A stretch of DNA of 29,622 nt. Source: Candidatus [Bacteroides] periocalifornicus. Its GTDB lineage: Bacteria > Bacteroidota > Bacteroidia > Bacteroidales > CAJPTX01. The notes under the pieces are model-generated. The model made no database searches and had not been told where the DNA came from. It saw only the letters and a list, made by a program, of their open reading frames with translations. Position numbers and translations under genes: made by a program. The stretch spans positions 1 through 29,622 of the forward strand of contig LIIK01000033.1 of assembly GCA_001421095.1 (NCBI GenBank), given 5' to 3'. This document shows positions 1 through 7,829 of the stretch, piece by piece. How positions within the stretch are numbered: the stretch's first letter is position 1; each line of letters opens with the position of its first letter.

Positions 1-42
1 GTGGAGGTGCGTGGGGCATGGGATGGGCATGGTGGAGGGGGT

Positions 43-79
43 GGGCGGGGGAATCTTCGCGTTGCGAAGACCCCGCCCC
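43..79 (+). repeat. GC-rich hairpin repeat A, copy 1
   Basis: Interrupted inverted repeat: GGGCGGGG, short spacer, TCTTCGC, GTT loop, GCGAAGA, CCCCGCCC, followed by CTACAGTCGG. The same unit recurs at 7316-7352 and 28960-29000, and inverted at 574-614. The stem would fold strongly in RNA or single-stranded DNA. No T-tract follows it, so it is not a standard intrinsic terminator. Confidence 0.85.
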
Positions 80-206
80 TACAGTCGGCGTTTGCGGGGA
101 GGGCGTTGCGTGTCGCATTGCGATCCTAATGTCGCCATTGCCGCCTCCATGCGCATCCCATACCACACATGGAGAGCTACGGTTTTTATAACCGATGCGG
201 CACTGT

Positions 207-249
207 TAGGGCGGGCACTCGCTCCGCTCGGCACCGCCCCTACCGAGAT
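207..249. repeat. GC-rich repeat C, divergent copy
   Basis: The stretch GGGCGGGCACTCGCTC...GCTCGGCACCGCCCCTACC resembles the units at 29134-29178 and 29511-29555. Its ends (GGGCGG and CCGCCC) are complementary and could form a hairpin. It is shorter and more diverged than the two right-end copies. Confidence 0.6.
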
Positions 250-288
250 CGCAATAGCCAGTCTCGACAATTGATAGAATTCTTTATC

Positions 289-492
289 ACGACACGGCAC
301 GCCGCGTCGCTACGCTCTTCGAGAAATGGAATTGCTTGATTGAAATCTGTTTGAATACAGGAAAAGGAAAGAATCCCCCCAAAAGGTTGACCCCATACGG
401 ATCTTTTGCCGCGGATTCCCTTTTGGAATACGGCGGTTTAAACCTATTCTCCCGTTCCTCGGAGGACGTAGCGACGCGGCGTGCCGCGTCGT
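289..492. mobile_element. MITE-like element, copy 1 (204 bp)
   Basis: The ends are imperfect terminal inverted repeats of about 40 bp, beginning ACGAC(A/G)CGGCACGCCGCGTCGCTACG. Each terminus contains its own palindrome, CGACGCGGC-GT-GCCGCGTCG. The interior contains AAAAGGTTGA, CTTTTGCCGCGG and GGCGGTTTAAACC motifs. The same element occurs inverted at 7489-7689, and a third end at 29252-29367 shares the right half. It encodes no protein, which fits a non-autonomous element. No clear target-site duplication is visible; TTAT-like bases flank both sides. Confidence 0.7.
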
Positions 493-573
493 TATAAAGT
501 TTGCGGGTCTCCATGGACGAGGGCAATGGACGTATTTGGATCGCAATGATATCCCCGCCAACGCCCGCCTGTA

Positions 574-614
574 GGGGCGGGGTCTTTGCGGTTTTCGCGA
601 AGATTTCCCCGCCC
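574..614 (-). repeat. GC-rich hairpin repeat A, copy 2 (inverted)
   Basis: The same unit as at 43-79 in opposite orientation: GGGGCGGGG, TCTT, GCG, loop, CGCGAAGA, TTT, CCCCGCCC. It differs slightly in the loop. It lies between the MITE-like element and the terminator of the leftward gene. Confidence 0.8.
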
Positions 615-673
615 GTCCCGTTCCCCATGCGCGTATCCCCTCCCTGTCCTCCCAGTTCCCGTTCATTGACAGA

Positions 674-704
674 TAAAAAAAACGAGGCGGGATTACCCGC
701 CTCG
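674..704 (-). terminator. Intrinsic terminator of the BspA-like gene
   Basis: Read on the minus strand just after the stop at 721, there is a perfect 9-bp stem CGAGGCGGG / CCCGCCTCG with a 4-nt loop (683-704), followed by a run of eight T residues. This is a textbook rho-independent terminator. Confidence 0.9.
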
Positions 705-720
705 CATTCTGGCTAGCGCG

Positions 721-2991
721 CTACCGTTTTATAGCGCGTAGCATTCTGGTTCCTTGGGATGACTCGAGCCTTACGACGTAGAGGCCTGCCGTCCAGCTCC
801 CTACCGCTATCTCTATGGTGTTTTCGCCGTTATTCTGGCCTTGCGCCACAGGGATGCCCGTTGCCGTAAGGATGGTGTAGCTCGCTACCCGCTCGGCATT
901 CATTATATGCAGCCTATCTGCGATTGGATTGGGTGCTACGGTCACCTCTGCGAGGAGATTCTCTACGGGTGTCGGCTCATCCCACCTGGCCGTGAGGGTG
1001 ATGTCCTCGGTAACGGGCGTGGCGAAGTCGTATGGGTTGGCCTCGTTGGGCGCTTTGTACCAGCCGCTGAAGATCTTTCCCGGCAGGGTGGGTGATTTGG
1101 GCTCTACGGCGTGCTGGCTGTGGGGCACGGTCTGGGTTGGGACGGTGGAGCCGCCCTGAGTGTCGAAGGTTACGGTGTGGGACTGGACATCCCATTTGCC
1201 GTAGAGGGTGAAGCTGCTGCGTACTGGGGTTGAGAAATCGTAGGGGTGATTCCCGTACTGGTCGGTGCACCAATCTATCAGCATTTTGCCATCGTGCGCA
1301 TAGGTATCTGCAGGGCGTGTGGCGACCTGTCCGTCGGCTATCGTTTGGGTGAAGGTGGGGGTTAGGCCATCATTCGGATCGAAGGTCACCACATGGTCTT
1401 CGGTTACCACCAGCTTCACGTTCACCTGCTTATGCCCGTCGAGGGTGGTGGCGTGCAGGGTAGTTTCGCCCAGGGTTAGGCTCTCTACGCGGCCTGTTGG
1501 CATCACGGCGGCTATCCCCTTATTGTCTATAGTCCAGTGTATGGTGGTGAAGGTGGCATTGGCAGGCTCTAGCACCAGGGGAACAAGGGTATTGAGGTCG
1601 CCCTTATCGCCAAGTTTCATGGTTAGGGTAGCGGTGGTGGTGGTCAGGTTGGCTACGGGCCTGTACTGGTAGGGGCTCACTTCATTGCCGTCGTTTATGG
1701 TCCATCCGCGCCCCTCTAGCTGCGCCTTTCCTGTAGCGCTCCTGTAGGTTCGGTGTACATCCAGCGCCCCTAGCGTTATATTGGCGGGCAGCTGGTCAGC
1801 TATTGCCCCCCAGCCCAGGAGGGTGTGGTCATAGTTTTGGGGCGAGAGGCCGCTGTAGTTCAGCATGGCAGTGGGTGAATCGGGTTTCATCGATAGCATT
1901 TGCCAGTTGCCCAGCGGACAGTTGAATGCGCTGCAGAATTGGAACATCGCGTCGAAGTACTCCACTTTTCGCACATCCCAGAGTGAGAGGTCGCTCTGGA
2001 ATTTGGAGCAGTAGTTGAACATGAAACCCATGTGGGTGCATTGGCTTACATCCCAGCGGCTGAGGTCAGAATTGAAATTCTCGCAGTGGCTGAACATGCC
2101 GCTCATGTCGGTTACTCGGCCCACCTCCCAGCGGCTGAGATCGGAGGTGAAGGCCTTGCAGCCAGAGAACATTTCCTGCATGTTGGTAACCAGCTCCACA
2201 TTCCACCGGCTTAGGTCCTGGTTGAAGCTTTCGCACCCTCTGAACATCCAGGCGGTGTTGGTAACCCTCCCCATGTTCCAGCTGCTGAGGTCTGCGTTGA
2301 ACTTCTTGCAACCGTAGAACATGCCGAAGGTCATGGTCACCTGGCTCATATCCCAGTCTCGTATGCTCCACGTGTGGTTTTCGATGTCGGCCCGGAGGTT
2401 CTCGCATCCGTAGAACATGTAAGTGAGCGTACCAGCCAGTCCTTTTGGGTTTAGCACAGCGTCGGGGAAATCGGGATTTGTGCGTGGGAGCACCGCGAGC
2501 TTCTTGCAGCCGTAGAAGGCCTGCGCGAGCCCATTGTTCCCCCAGGTTTGCTCGCCCCAAGAGATCACTTGGGTTAGCCTTTCGGCATCGCCTAGCGCTT
2601 TTTGTTGCTGGAGCCCAAACATCCAAAAACCGTAGAAGTTCGTGGGGCCAGCCATCACGTAGTAGATTCCGGGCGTCCCGAAGTCGATCTTCACTGGGGT
2701 ACCCACATTGCTGGTGGCCTTTCCGCCGTTCACAGGATGCCAGGTCGTTTCGCCAAGCCCGCAGTACCAGAGGTCGTAGTCGGTACCGATTCCCGGGAAG
2801 TAGATGCTGTGGTCATCGCTCTTGGGGAGTGGATTACCGCTCGCATCGCAGACCTCGGAGGCTGGGAGCATCGTATTCCAGAGGGTTATGAATCCCTTTC
2901 CATCCTTCCCGTTGGGCTGTGCAAGCAGCGCTTGGCAGGCTAGCAGTAAGAGGCTAACGGTAATTGCAATCCGGTATGCTATTTTTCGCAT
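721..2991 (-). CDS. BspA-like DUF285 repeat protein with T9SS C-terminal domain
   Basis: Predicted secreted cell-surface protein of 756 residues. It starts with a signal peptide (about 1-24, cleavage near LLA|Q). Residues 150-395 carry six or more 25-residue DUF285/BspA-type leucine-rich repeats with the pattern MFxxCxxFxxDLSxWxVxxVTxM. An Ig-like (Big_2-type) stretch (about 445-531) and two InlB B-repeat/Flg_new modules (about 533-601 and 604-672, each with a GW or GKW motif) follow. The last about 80 residues (677-756, VAPNPIADRLHI ... GLYVVRLES) match a type A T9SS sorting domain, so the protein should cross the outer membrane by type IX secretion. BspA-like proteins in other species bind host matrix or other bacteria; adhesion is inferred here. 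It is transcribed alone, leftward, with its own terminator. Confidence 0.88.
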   Translation of the reverse strand: MRKIAYRIAITVSLLLLACQALLAQPNGKDGKGFITLWNTMLPASEVCDASGNPLPKSDDHSIYFPGIGTDYDLWYCGLGETTWHPVNGGKATSNVGTPVKIDFGTPGIYYVMAGPTNFYGFWMFGLQQQKALGDAERLTQVISWGEQTWGNNGLAQAFYGCKKLAVLPRTNPDFPDAVLNPKGLAGTLTYMFYGCENLRADIENHTWSIRDWDMSQVTMTFGMFYGCKKFNADLSSWNMGRVTNTAWMFRGCESFNQDLSRWNVELVTNMQEMFSGCKAFTSDLSRWEVGRVTDMSGMFSHCENFNSDLSRWDVSQCTHMGFMFNYCSKFQSDLSLWDVRKVEYFDAMFQFCSAFNCPLGNWQMLSMKPDSPTAMLNYSGLSPQNYDHTLLGWGAIADQLPANITLGALDVHRTYRSATGKAQLEGRGWTINDGNEVSPYQYRPVANLTTTTATLTMKLGDKGDLNTLVPLVLEPANATFTTIHWTIDNKGIAAVMPTGRVESLTLGETTLHATTLDGHKQVNVKLVVTEDHVVTFDPNDGLTPTFTQTIADGQVATRPADTYAHDGKMLIDWCTDQYGNHPYDFSTPVRSSFTLYGKWDVQSHTVTFDTQGGSTVPTQTVPHSQHAVEPKSPTLPGKIFSGWYKAPNEANPYDFATPVTEDITLTARWDEPTPVENLLAEVTVAPNPIADRLHIMNAERVASYTILTATGIPVAQGQNNGENTIEIAVGSWTAGLYVVRLESSQGTRMLRAIKR
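1940..2320 (-). repeat. 75-bp tandem repeats inside the BspA-like gene
   Basis: On the plus strand, blocks such as CCCAGCGGCTGAG recur about every 75 bp (near 2053, 2127, 2202 and 2277). This matches the 25-residue DUF285 repeat. The units have diverged, so this is protein-repeat structure rather than a fresh microsatellite-like expansion, but repeat number could vary by recombination. Confidence 0.75.
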
Positions 2992-3071
2992 TTCATTATG
3001 TTTTTATATGCTGTAATAAACGGTTAGGTGAATAAATGGTTGCGCCTCTCGGGGTGAATTCGCCGCCATTT

Positions 3072-3102
3072 TTTGGTTGCTCGTCAATAATCCCTACCTT
3101 TG
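3072..3102 (+). promoter_or_regulatory. Bacteroidota-type promoter for DUF4290-murA
   Basis: TTTG (3072-3075), 19 bp, then TACCTTTG (3095-3102). This fits the Bacteroides consensus TTTG-N19-TAnnTTTG exactly. Transcription should begin near 3109, about 45 nt before the chosen start of the DUF4290 gene. It rules out an earlier translation start at 3036. Confidence 0.8.
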
Positions 3103-3155
3103 CCAGTGTTTTTCAACGGCTAGCCCGTGGAATCGGGTTTGAATCAATGCCCATG

Positions 3156-3764
3156 ATGGAGTACAATACGTATCGTTTGACCCTTGTGCAGCCAGAGTAC
3201 GGTAGGCACGTGCAGCAGATGGTGGATTACCTCCTGACCATCCCAGATAGGGATGCGCGAACCCAGCAGGCGCTGGAGGTGATACGGGTGATGATGCTGA
3301 TACAACCCCAGCGGCAGCGTAGCGAGGAGTATGAGCACAGCCTTTGGGATCACCTCCACCAGATGGCACACTACCGGCTCGATGTGGACTCCCCCTACCC
3401 GGTGCCAACGCCCGAGGAGGTGAACGGTGCGCTGGAGCCGTTGCCGTATCCGCCGCGGCATGTGCGCCCAAGCCATTACGGTAAGCTAGCCCGCGATATG
3501 GTGCAGCGCCTATCTGAAGAGCCCCCTAGCCCAGAGCGCAACGAGCTGCTGCGGATGCTGGCCAACCAGATGAAGCGCAATGCCGCGGCTTGGGGGCGAG
3601 GGCCTATTACCGATGCTGAGGTTCTGCGCGATGTGCAACGCCTCTCGCAAGGGCGCTTGAGCCTCGAGGGGGTGGCGCTCCTAGATGAAGACATGAACCT
3701 GTCGGCAGAGAAAGGCGGGAAATCTGGCAACGGGAAGAAGCGCAAGAAGAAGAAAAAGAACTAG
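3156..3764 (+). CDS. DUF4290 family protein
   Basis: A 202-residue protein of the Bacteroidota-specific DUF4290 family, whose function is unknown to me. Family members typically begin MEYNT and contain PEYGR...MVDY near the N-terminus; both motifs are present here. I chose the ATG at 3156 for that reason and because the promoter lies at 3072-3102. ATGs at 3147 and 3153 are possible alternatives; the frame is open back to 3036 but that part is upstream of or within the promoter. The C-terminal 15 or so residues are almost all Lys, Gly and Arg (GKKRKKKKKN), suggesting RNA or other nucleic acid contact. It is followed 45 bp later by murA, a pairing I know from other Bacteroidales, and the two are probably one operon. 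Confidence 0.85.
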   Translation: MEYNTYRLTLVQPEYGRHVQQMVDYLLTIPDRDARTQQALEVIRVMMLIQPQRQRSEEYEHSLWDHLHQMAHYRLDVDSPYPVPTPEEVNGALEPLPYPPRHVRPSHYGKLARDMVQRLSEEPPSPERNELLRMLANQMKRNAAAWGRGPITDAEVLRDVQRLSQGRLSLEGVALLDEDMNLSAEKGGKSGNGKKRKKKKKN

Positions 3765-3809
3765 ATGGCGCGCTGTGCGCAGACAAGGGGCTAGTATTTC
3801 GGAGTTTTT

Positions 3810-5120
3810 ATGGAGTACTTTCGCATAGAGGGTGGGCATCGCCTACAGGGTACAATAGTGCCTCAGGGGGCTAAGAATGAGGCTCTCCAGGTGCTATGTG
3901 CCTGCCTGCTTACGGCAGAGGAGGTGGAGATCTCGAATCTGCCACGGATTCACGATGTGCTTCGGCTGGTGGAGATACTCGCGTACCTCGGGGTAGAGAT
4001 GAGCTGGCCAACGCTGCACACCGTGCGGTTGCGGGCTTCCAATATTATCCTGGAGCGTCTGGGTGAACCCCACTTCCGCGAGCAGGCCGGGCGGCTTCGG
4101 GGCTCTATTATGCTGGTGGGGCCGCTGCTGGCGCGCTTCGGCCTGGGTTTTGTGCCGAGGCCGGGGGGGGACAAGATAGGTCGGCGAAGGCTCGACACCC
4201 ACCTGCAAGGGCTCGTGGCGCTGGGCGGAGTGCTCGACTACAGCGATGCGGAGCAGGGGTACTGGATTCGGACAAAGGGGCTGGCGGGCACCTACATGCT
4301 CCTGGATGAGGCCTCGGTAACTGGCACGGCCAACATCATAATGGCTGCGGTGCTGGCCAAGGGCTATACCGAAATCTTCAATGCTGCCTGCGAACCGTAT
4401 GTGCAGCAGCTCTGCCGTATGCTGGTGCAGATGGGGGCGAAGATAGATGGTATCGGTTCTAATCTACTGCGTATAGAGGGTGTGGCATCGCTCAAGGGGT
4501 GTAGCCATAGGCTGCTGCCCGATATGATAGAGGTTGGCTCTTTCATAGGCATGGCGGCTATTACTGGCGGGGAGATCCGGATTAAGGATGTCAACTTTAA
4601 GGATCTCGGCATTATCCCGTTATCGTTCCAGCGATTGGGCATCCGGCTTCAGCTAGAGGGCGACGACCTCCTAGTACCCGCGCAGGATAGCTATGAAATA
4701 GAGACCTTTATGGACGGCTCTATCATGACCATAGCCGATGCTCCTTGGCCGGGCCTCACGCCCGATCTGCTGAGCGTATTCCTAGTGGTGGCTACCCAGG
4801 CGCGGGGGGCGGTGCTGATCCACCAGAAGATGTTCGAGAGCCGCCTCTTCTTTGTGGATAAACTCATAGACATGGGGGCGCAGATCATCCTCTGCGATCC
4901 GCACAGGGCTACGGTAATAGGGCATGGGCATCAATTCCGGCTGAAGGCTGCGCAGCTCACCTCGCCCGATATACGCGCGGGGGTTGCGCTGCTGATAGCG
5001 GCCATGGCTGCCGACGGTGTGAGCCGCATGCTGAACATAGAGCAGATAGACCGAGGCTATGAGCAGATAGACATTCGGCTGAACCAGCTGGGGGCGAACA
5101 TAGTGCGGGCGGTGGAGTAG
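3810..5120 (+). CDS. murA: UDP-N-acetylglucosamine 1-carboxyvinyltransferase
   Basis: MurA transfers enolpyruvate from PEP to UDP-GlcNAc in the cytoplasm, the first committed step of peptidoglycan synthesis. The protein has 436 residues, a normal length, with the EPSP-synthase-like fold. The substrate-binding GAKNE motif places Lys22 and Asn23 as in E. coli. The active-site loop reads PGGDKIGRRRLDTH, so Asp121 stands where E. coli has Cys115, the residue alkylated by fosfomycin. As in mycobacterial and chlamydial MurA, this predicts an active enzyme that resists fosfomycin. The gene follows DUF4290 by 45 bp and likely shares its promoter. rimM, which I would expect next in many Bacteroidales, is not present after it. 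Confidence 0.96.
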   Translation: MEYFRIEGGHRLQGTIVPQGAKNEALQVLCACLLTAEEVEISNLPRIHDVLRLVEILAYLGVEMSWPTLHTVRLRASNIILERLGEPHFREQAGRLRGSIMLVGPLLARFGLGFVPRPGGDKIGRRRLDTHLQGLVALGGVLDYSDAEQGYWIRTKGLAGTYMLLDEASVTGTANIIMAAVLAKGYTEIFNAACEPYVQQLCRMLVQMGAKIDGIGSNLLRIEGVASLKGCSHRLLPDMIEVGSFIGMAAITGGEIRIKDVNFKDLGIIPLSFQRLGIRLQLEGDDLLVPAQDSYEIETFMDGSIMTIADAPWPGLTPDLLSVFLVVATQARGAVLIHQKMFESRLFFVDKLIDMGAQIILCDPHRATVIGHGHQFRLKAAQLTSPDIRAGVALLIAAMAADGVSRMLNIEQIDRGYEQIDIRLNQLGANIVRAVE

Positions 5121-5281
5121 GGAGTGCGCAGGCTCAGGTCGGTAGCCCCCTCGGATGTAAAGGGATTTTGCGGGTAACGCGGAACAATTGCACCACTGAG
5201 GCCAAGGTAGAACCTGCCATATTGGCCTACTCGTTCCCTTTGGCAGGCAGTTTGCATTGGATAGGGCAAAAGCGTAAAGCT

Positions 5282-5908
5282 ATGAGCAGAAAAGATCGGG
5301 AGAAGAAACCGCACGATGCCGAGCAGGCCGAGGCGGAGATGCGCAATGCTGGTGCCGAAACGCCCGAAGGGGCTTGTAACGCTACGGATGAGCCCCGTGG
5401 GGAGGGCGAGGCTGCGGCATGCGACAATGTGGCAGATGACACCGAGGATGGGCAGCCTACCCCTCTGGAGGCGGCGCTGTCAGAGATAGAGGAGTGGAAG
5501 GATAAGTACCTGAGGCTAAGCGCAGAGTTCGATAACTACCGGAAGCGTACCCTACGCGAAAAGGCCGATATGGTGACAACGGCTGCCGGCAAAACCATAG
5601 AACAGCTGCTGCCAGTGGTGGATAATTTTGAGCTGGCACTCAAGAGCGCCGAAAGCACCGAGAGCGTGGAGGCAATGCGCGATGGGCTTACGTTGATACT
5701 CAAGAGCCTACAGGGATTCCTGAAGAGCTCGGGTGTGAGCGAGATAGAGGCGGTAGGCAAGCCGTTGGATACCGATTACCACGATGCCGTAACCAAGATA
5801 GCCGCCCCCAGTGCCGAGCTGAAGGGGAAGATAGTGAATGTGATAAGAAAGGGTTACCTGCTGAATGGCACGGTGCTCCGCCACGCCCAGGTGGTGGTGG
5901 GTGAGTAG
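5282..5908 (+). CDS. grpE: Nucleotide exchange factor GrpE
   Basis: GrpE releases ADP from DnaK in the cytoplasmic Hsp70 cycle. The 208-residue protein has an acidic, low-complexity N-terminal region (about 1-60). It continues with the long coiled-coil start (EWKDKYLRLSAEFDNYRKRT) and the beta-rich head that ends with KGYLLNGTVLRHAQVVV, a family hallmark. I chose the ATG at 5282 (MSRKDREKK) because an upstream in-frame start at 5168 would add about 38 residues unlike any GrpE. A weak -7-like TCCCTTTG lies at 5235-5242, but I do not annotate it as a promoter. dnaJ follows after 221 bp, the usual chaperone pairing. dnaK is not in the window. Confidence 0.95.
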   Translation: MSRKDREKKPHDAEQAEAEMRNAGAETPEGACNATDEPRGEGEAAACDNVADDTEDGQPTPLEAALSEIEEWKDKYLRLSAEFDNYRKRTLREKADMVTTAAGKTIEQLLPVVDNFELALKSAESTESVEAMRDGLTLILKSLQGFLKSSGVSEIEAVGKPLDTDYHDAVTKIAAPSAELKGKIVNVIRKGYLLNGTVLRHAQVVVGE

Positions 5909-6129
5909 TACGCAACATGGAATGGAGGGCTGCTACGGGTGGGCAAGCAAAAGGCTGCGTTCTGGAGAGAGGGGAATTTTCCCGCAGTACACGGGGCGCA
6001 CTGGGCTTGCATTTTTCCCGGGGCAGCTGGAGGTTGGGGGACGGGGAGAATCACCTGAATGAGGGCTGTGGGAATATCATTTAGATAGCTAAAAATTATC
6101 CTGGCAACTATAGGCCAGACGTATACTGC

Positions 6130-7290
6130 ATGGCAAAGCGAGATTATTATGAGGTGCTTGGGGTGGAGAAGAATGCCACCGCAGAGGAGATAAAGAAGGC
6201 CTACCGGCAATGCGCGCTGAAGTACCACCCGGACCGTAATCCAGGCGATAAGGCCGCTGAGGAGAAGTTCAAGGAGGCTGCAGAAGCCTACGAGGTGCTT
6301 AGCGATGAGCAGAAGCGCGCGCGCTACGATAGGTTTGGGCACGAGGGGATGGCGGGGCCTGGGGGAGGGGCATACCACGCTGGGGGTATGTCGATGGAGG
6401 ATATCTTTGCGCAGTTTGGCGATCTATTCGGAGGTTTCGGAGGGAGCTTTAGCAGCGGATTCCGGCAGAGTGGTACGGCGCATGCAACCAATAGGGGGAG
6501 CGACCTGCGGGTTCGTCTGCGGCTAACGCTAGAGGAGATTAGCACTGGGGTTCGCAAGAAGCTGAAGATCAATAAGTATGTGGCGTGCGAGGAATGCCAC
6601 GGTAGCGGCGCTGCCAATGCCGATGCTTACAAGCAATGCCCCGAGTGTGGCGGTAGTGGCTATGTGGTGCGGATGGCCAACACGCTATTCGGCAGGGTCC
6701 AAACCCAGTCGGCCTGCCCCACCTGCGGGGGATCTGGCAAGGTAATAACCGATAAATGCAAGGCCTGCCGTGGCGAAGGGGTGGTAATGCGCGAGGAGAT
6801 GGTGACGGTGGATATCCCCGCGGGGGTGCTGGATGGCATGCAGCTCACCCTGACGGGTAAGGGTAACGCTGCCCGGCGGGGTGGGGTGGCTGGTGATCTG
6901 CTGGTGGAGATCCAGGAGGAGGCGCACCCCAATTTTATGCGCGAGGGGCATGATGTGATATACAATCTCCCGCTGAGCATAGAGCAGGCTGTGATGGGCG
7001 GCCAGGTGGAGATACCCACGCTGGGCGGTAAGGCCAAGATCAAGATAGCACCCAGCACTCAGCCCGGCAAGCTCTTACGGCTTCGGGGTAAAGGGCTTCC
7101 CATAGTGAATTCACGGGCAGTAGGCGATGAGATTGTGGTGGTGGATATCCATATCCCCTCTAAAGTCACTAGCACCGAGAAGGAGCAGCTCCACGCCCTC
7201 TGCCAGGAGGGGGGCAACTTCGCGCCAACGGCGGCTACTCCTACCCACAGCTCGTTGATAGAGCGGCTGCATGGACTATTTGAGGGGTAA
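6130..7290 (+). CDS. dnaJ: Chaperone protein DnaJ
   Basis: DnaJ is the Hsp40 co-chaperone that delivers clients to DnaK and stimulates its ATPase. The 386-residue protein has a J domain (5-70) with the HPD motif at 33-35, and a Gly/Phe-rich linker (71-120). Four CxxCxGxG-type zinc motifs follow (CEECHGSG, CPECGGSG, CPTCGGSG, CKACRGEG; about 153-217), then the C-terminal substrate-binding domains. This is the full type I architecture. The ATG at 6130 begins MAKRDYYEVLGV, the standard start. It lies 221 bp after grpE. I see no heat-shock inverted repeat (CIRCE) in that gap. Hairpin repeat A begins 26 nt after the stop. Confidence 0.97.
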   Translation: MAKRDYYEVLGVEKNATAEEIKKAYRQCALKYHPDRNPGDKAAEEKFKEAAEAYEVLSDEQKRARYDRFGHEGMAGPGGGAYHAGGMSMEDIFAQFGDLFGGFGGSFSSGFRQSGTAHATNRGSDLRVRLRLTLEEISTGVRKKLKINKYVACEECHGSGAANADAYKQCPECGGSGYVVRMANTLFGRVQTQSACPTCGGSGKVITDKCKACRGEGVVMREEMVTVDIPAGVLDGMQLTLTGKGNAARRGGVAGDLLVEIQEEAHPNFMREGHDVIYNLPLSIEQAVMGGQVEIPTLGGKAKIKIAPSTQPGKLLRLRGKGLPIVNSRAVGDEIVVVDIHIPSKVTSTEKEQLHALCQEGGNFAPTAATPTHSSLIERLHGLFEG

Positions 7291-7315
7291 AGAATCGCAA
7301 CATCCCCTTGGCGAT

Positions 7316-7352
7316 GGGCGGGGGAATCTTCGCGTTGCGAAGACCCCGCCCC
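7316..7352 (+). repeat. GC-rich hairpin repeat A, copy 3
   Basis: Over its whole length, GGGCGGGGG ... TCTTCGC-GTT-GCGAAGA ... CCCCGCCCC, it matches the copy at 43-79, including the trailing CTACAGTCGGC. It begins 26 nt after the dnaJ stop, so it could stabilise or end the dnaJ transcript, although it lacks a T-run. Confidence 0.85.
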
Positions 7353-7488
7353 TACAGTCGGCATAGCGGGGTATCTCCGTCGGCTAACATGTACGCTTGC
7401 ACGGGTATGCCATTGCGCATATCGCCAACCAATCTGAGAGTCTTGTAGGCTGATGCGATGATCAATGGAAGCGGCGCGAAGGCGGATC

Positions 7489-7689
7489 ACGACGCTGCAC
7501 GCTGCGTCGCTACGTACTCCGTGGAATGGGAGAATAGGTTTTAAACCGCCGTATTCCAAAAGGGAGACTGCGGCAAAAGGCCGGTATGGGTTCAATCTTT
7601 TTGGGGTCTTTCCCTTTCTACGGGCAAACAGCTTTCAATCAAGCAATTCCATTTCTCGAAGACCGTAGCGACGCGGCGTGCCGCATCGT
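7489..7689. mobile_element. MITE-like element, copy 2 (201 bp, inverted relative to copy 1)
   Basis: Same ends and interior as the element at 289-492, in reverse orientation. The left end reads ACGACGCTGCACGCTGCGTC, and the right end GCGACGCGGCGTGCCGCATCGT. Interior motifs include GGTTTTAAACCGCC, GCGGCAAAAGGCC and CAATCAAGCAATTCCATTTC. Two near-identical copies about 7 kb apart, inverted, with conserved terminal inverted repeats and different flanks, argue for mobility. It has no coding capacity. Confidence 0.7.
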
Positions 7690-7807
7690 TTAATGTGGGA
7701 AATCCCATTTCTACCCATTAACGAGATTACAATTGCAATCTTGGTAGGGGCAGGCCGAGAGTTGCCCGCCCACCCCCGAGTGCTCCAGGCGGGATCTCCG
7801 GCGTTTG

Positions 7808-7829
7808 TAGCGACGTGGCGTGCCGCGTC
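7808..7829. repeat. Solo palindromic MITE-like end
   Basis: GCGACGTGGC-GT-GCCGCGTCGC is the inner palindrome of the MITE-like terminal repeat without the rest of the element. It may be a degraded copy or a recombination remnant. Confidence 0.5.

Larger units (their letters stand above)
1..720. other. Non-coding repeat-rich region
   Basis: No convincing gene lies in this 720-bp stretch. It holds two copies of a GGGCGGGG/TCTTCGC hairpin in opposite orientations (43-79 and 574-614), a copy of a GC-rich imperfect hairpin motif (about 207-249) that recurs at the right end of the window, a 204-bp MITE-like element (289-492), and the terminator of the leftward gene that follows. Short open frames here show no recognisable protein features and run across the repeats, so I treat them as chance. 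Confidence 0.8.

Noticed and set aside
2066..2626. A 186-codon minus-strand frame within the BspA-like gene
   Set aside because: It is another frame of the repeated DUF285 region; its repetition comes from the 75-bp units.
5235..5242. TCCCTTTG as a grpE promoter
   Set aside because: The -7 box deviates from TAnnTTTG and no TTG stands at the right distance.
5121..5281. A rimM gene after murA
   Set aside because: The gap is only 161 bp and contains no RimM-like frame.
7316..7352. Hairpin A as the dnaJ terminator
   Set aside because: There is no T-tract after the stem, and other copies are not next to gene ends in the right orientation.
289..7689. Palindromic repeats as a possible CRISPR array
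   Set aside because: The copies are not regularly spaced, differ in length and orientation, and have no cas genes nearby.
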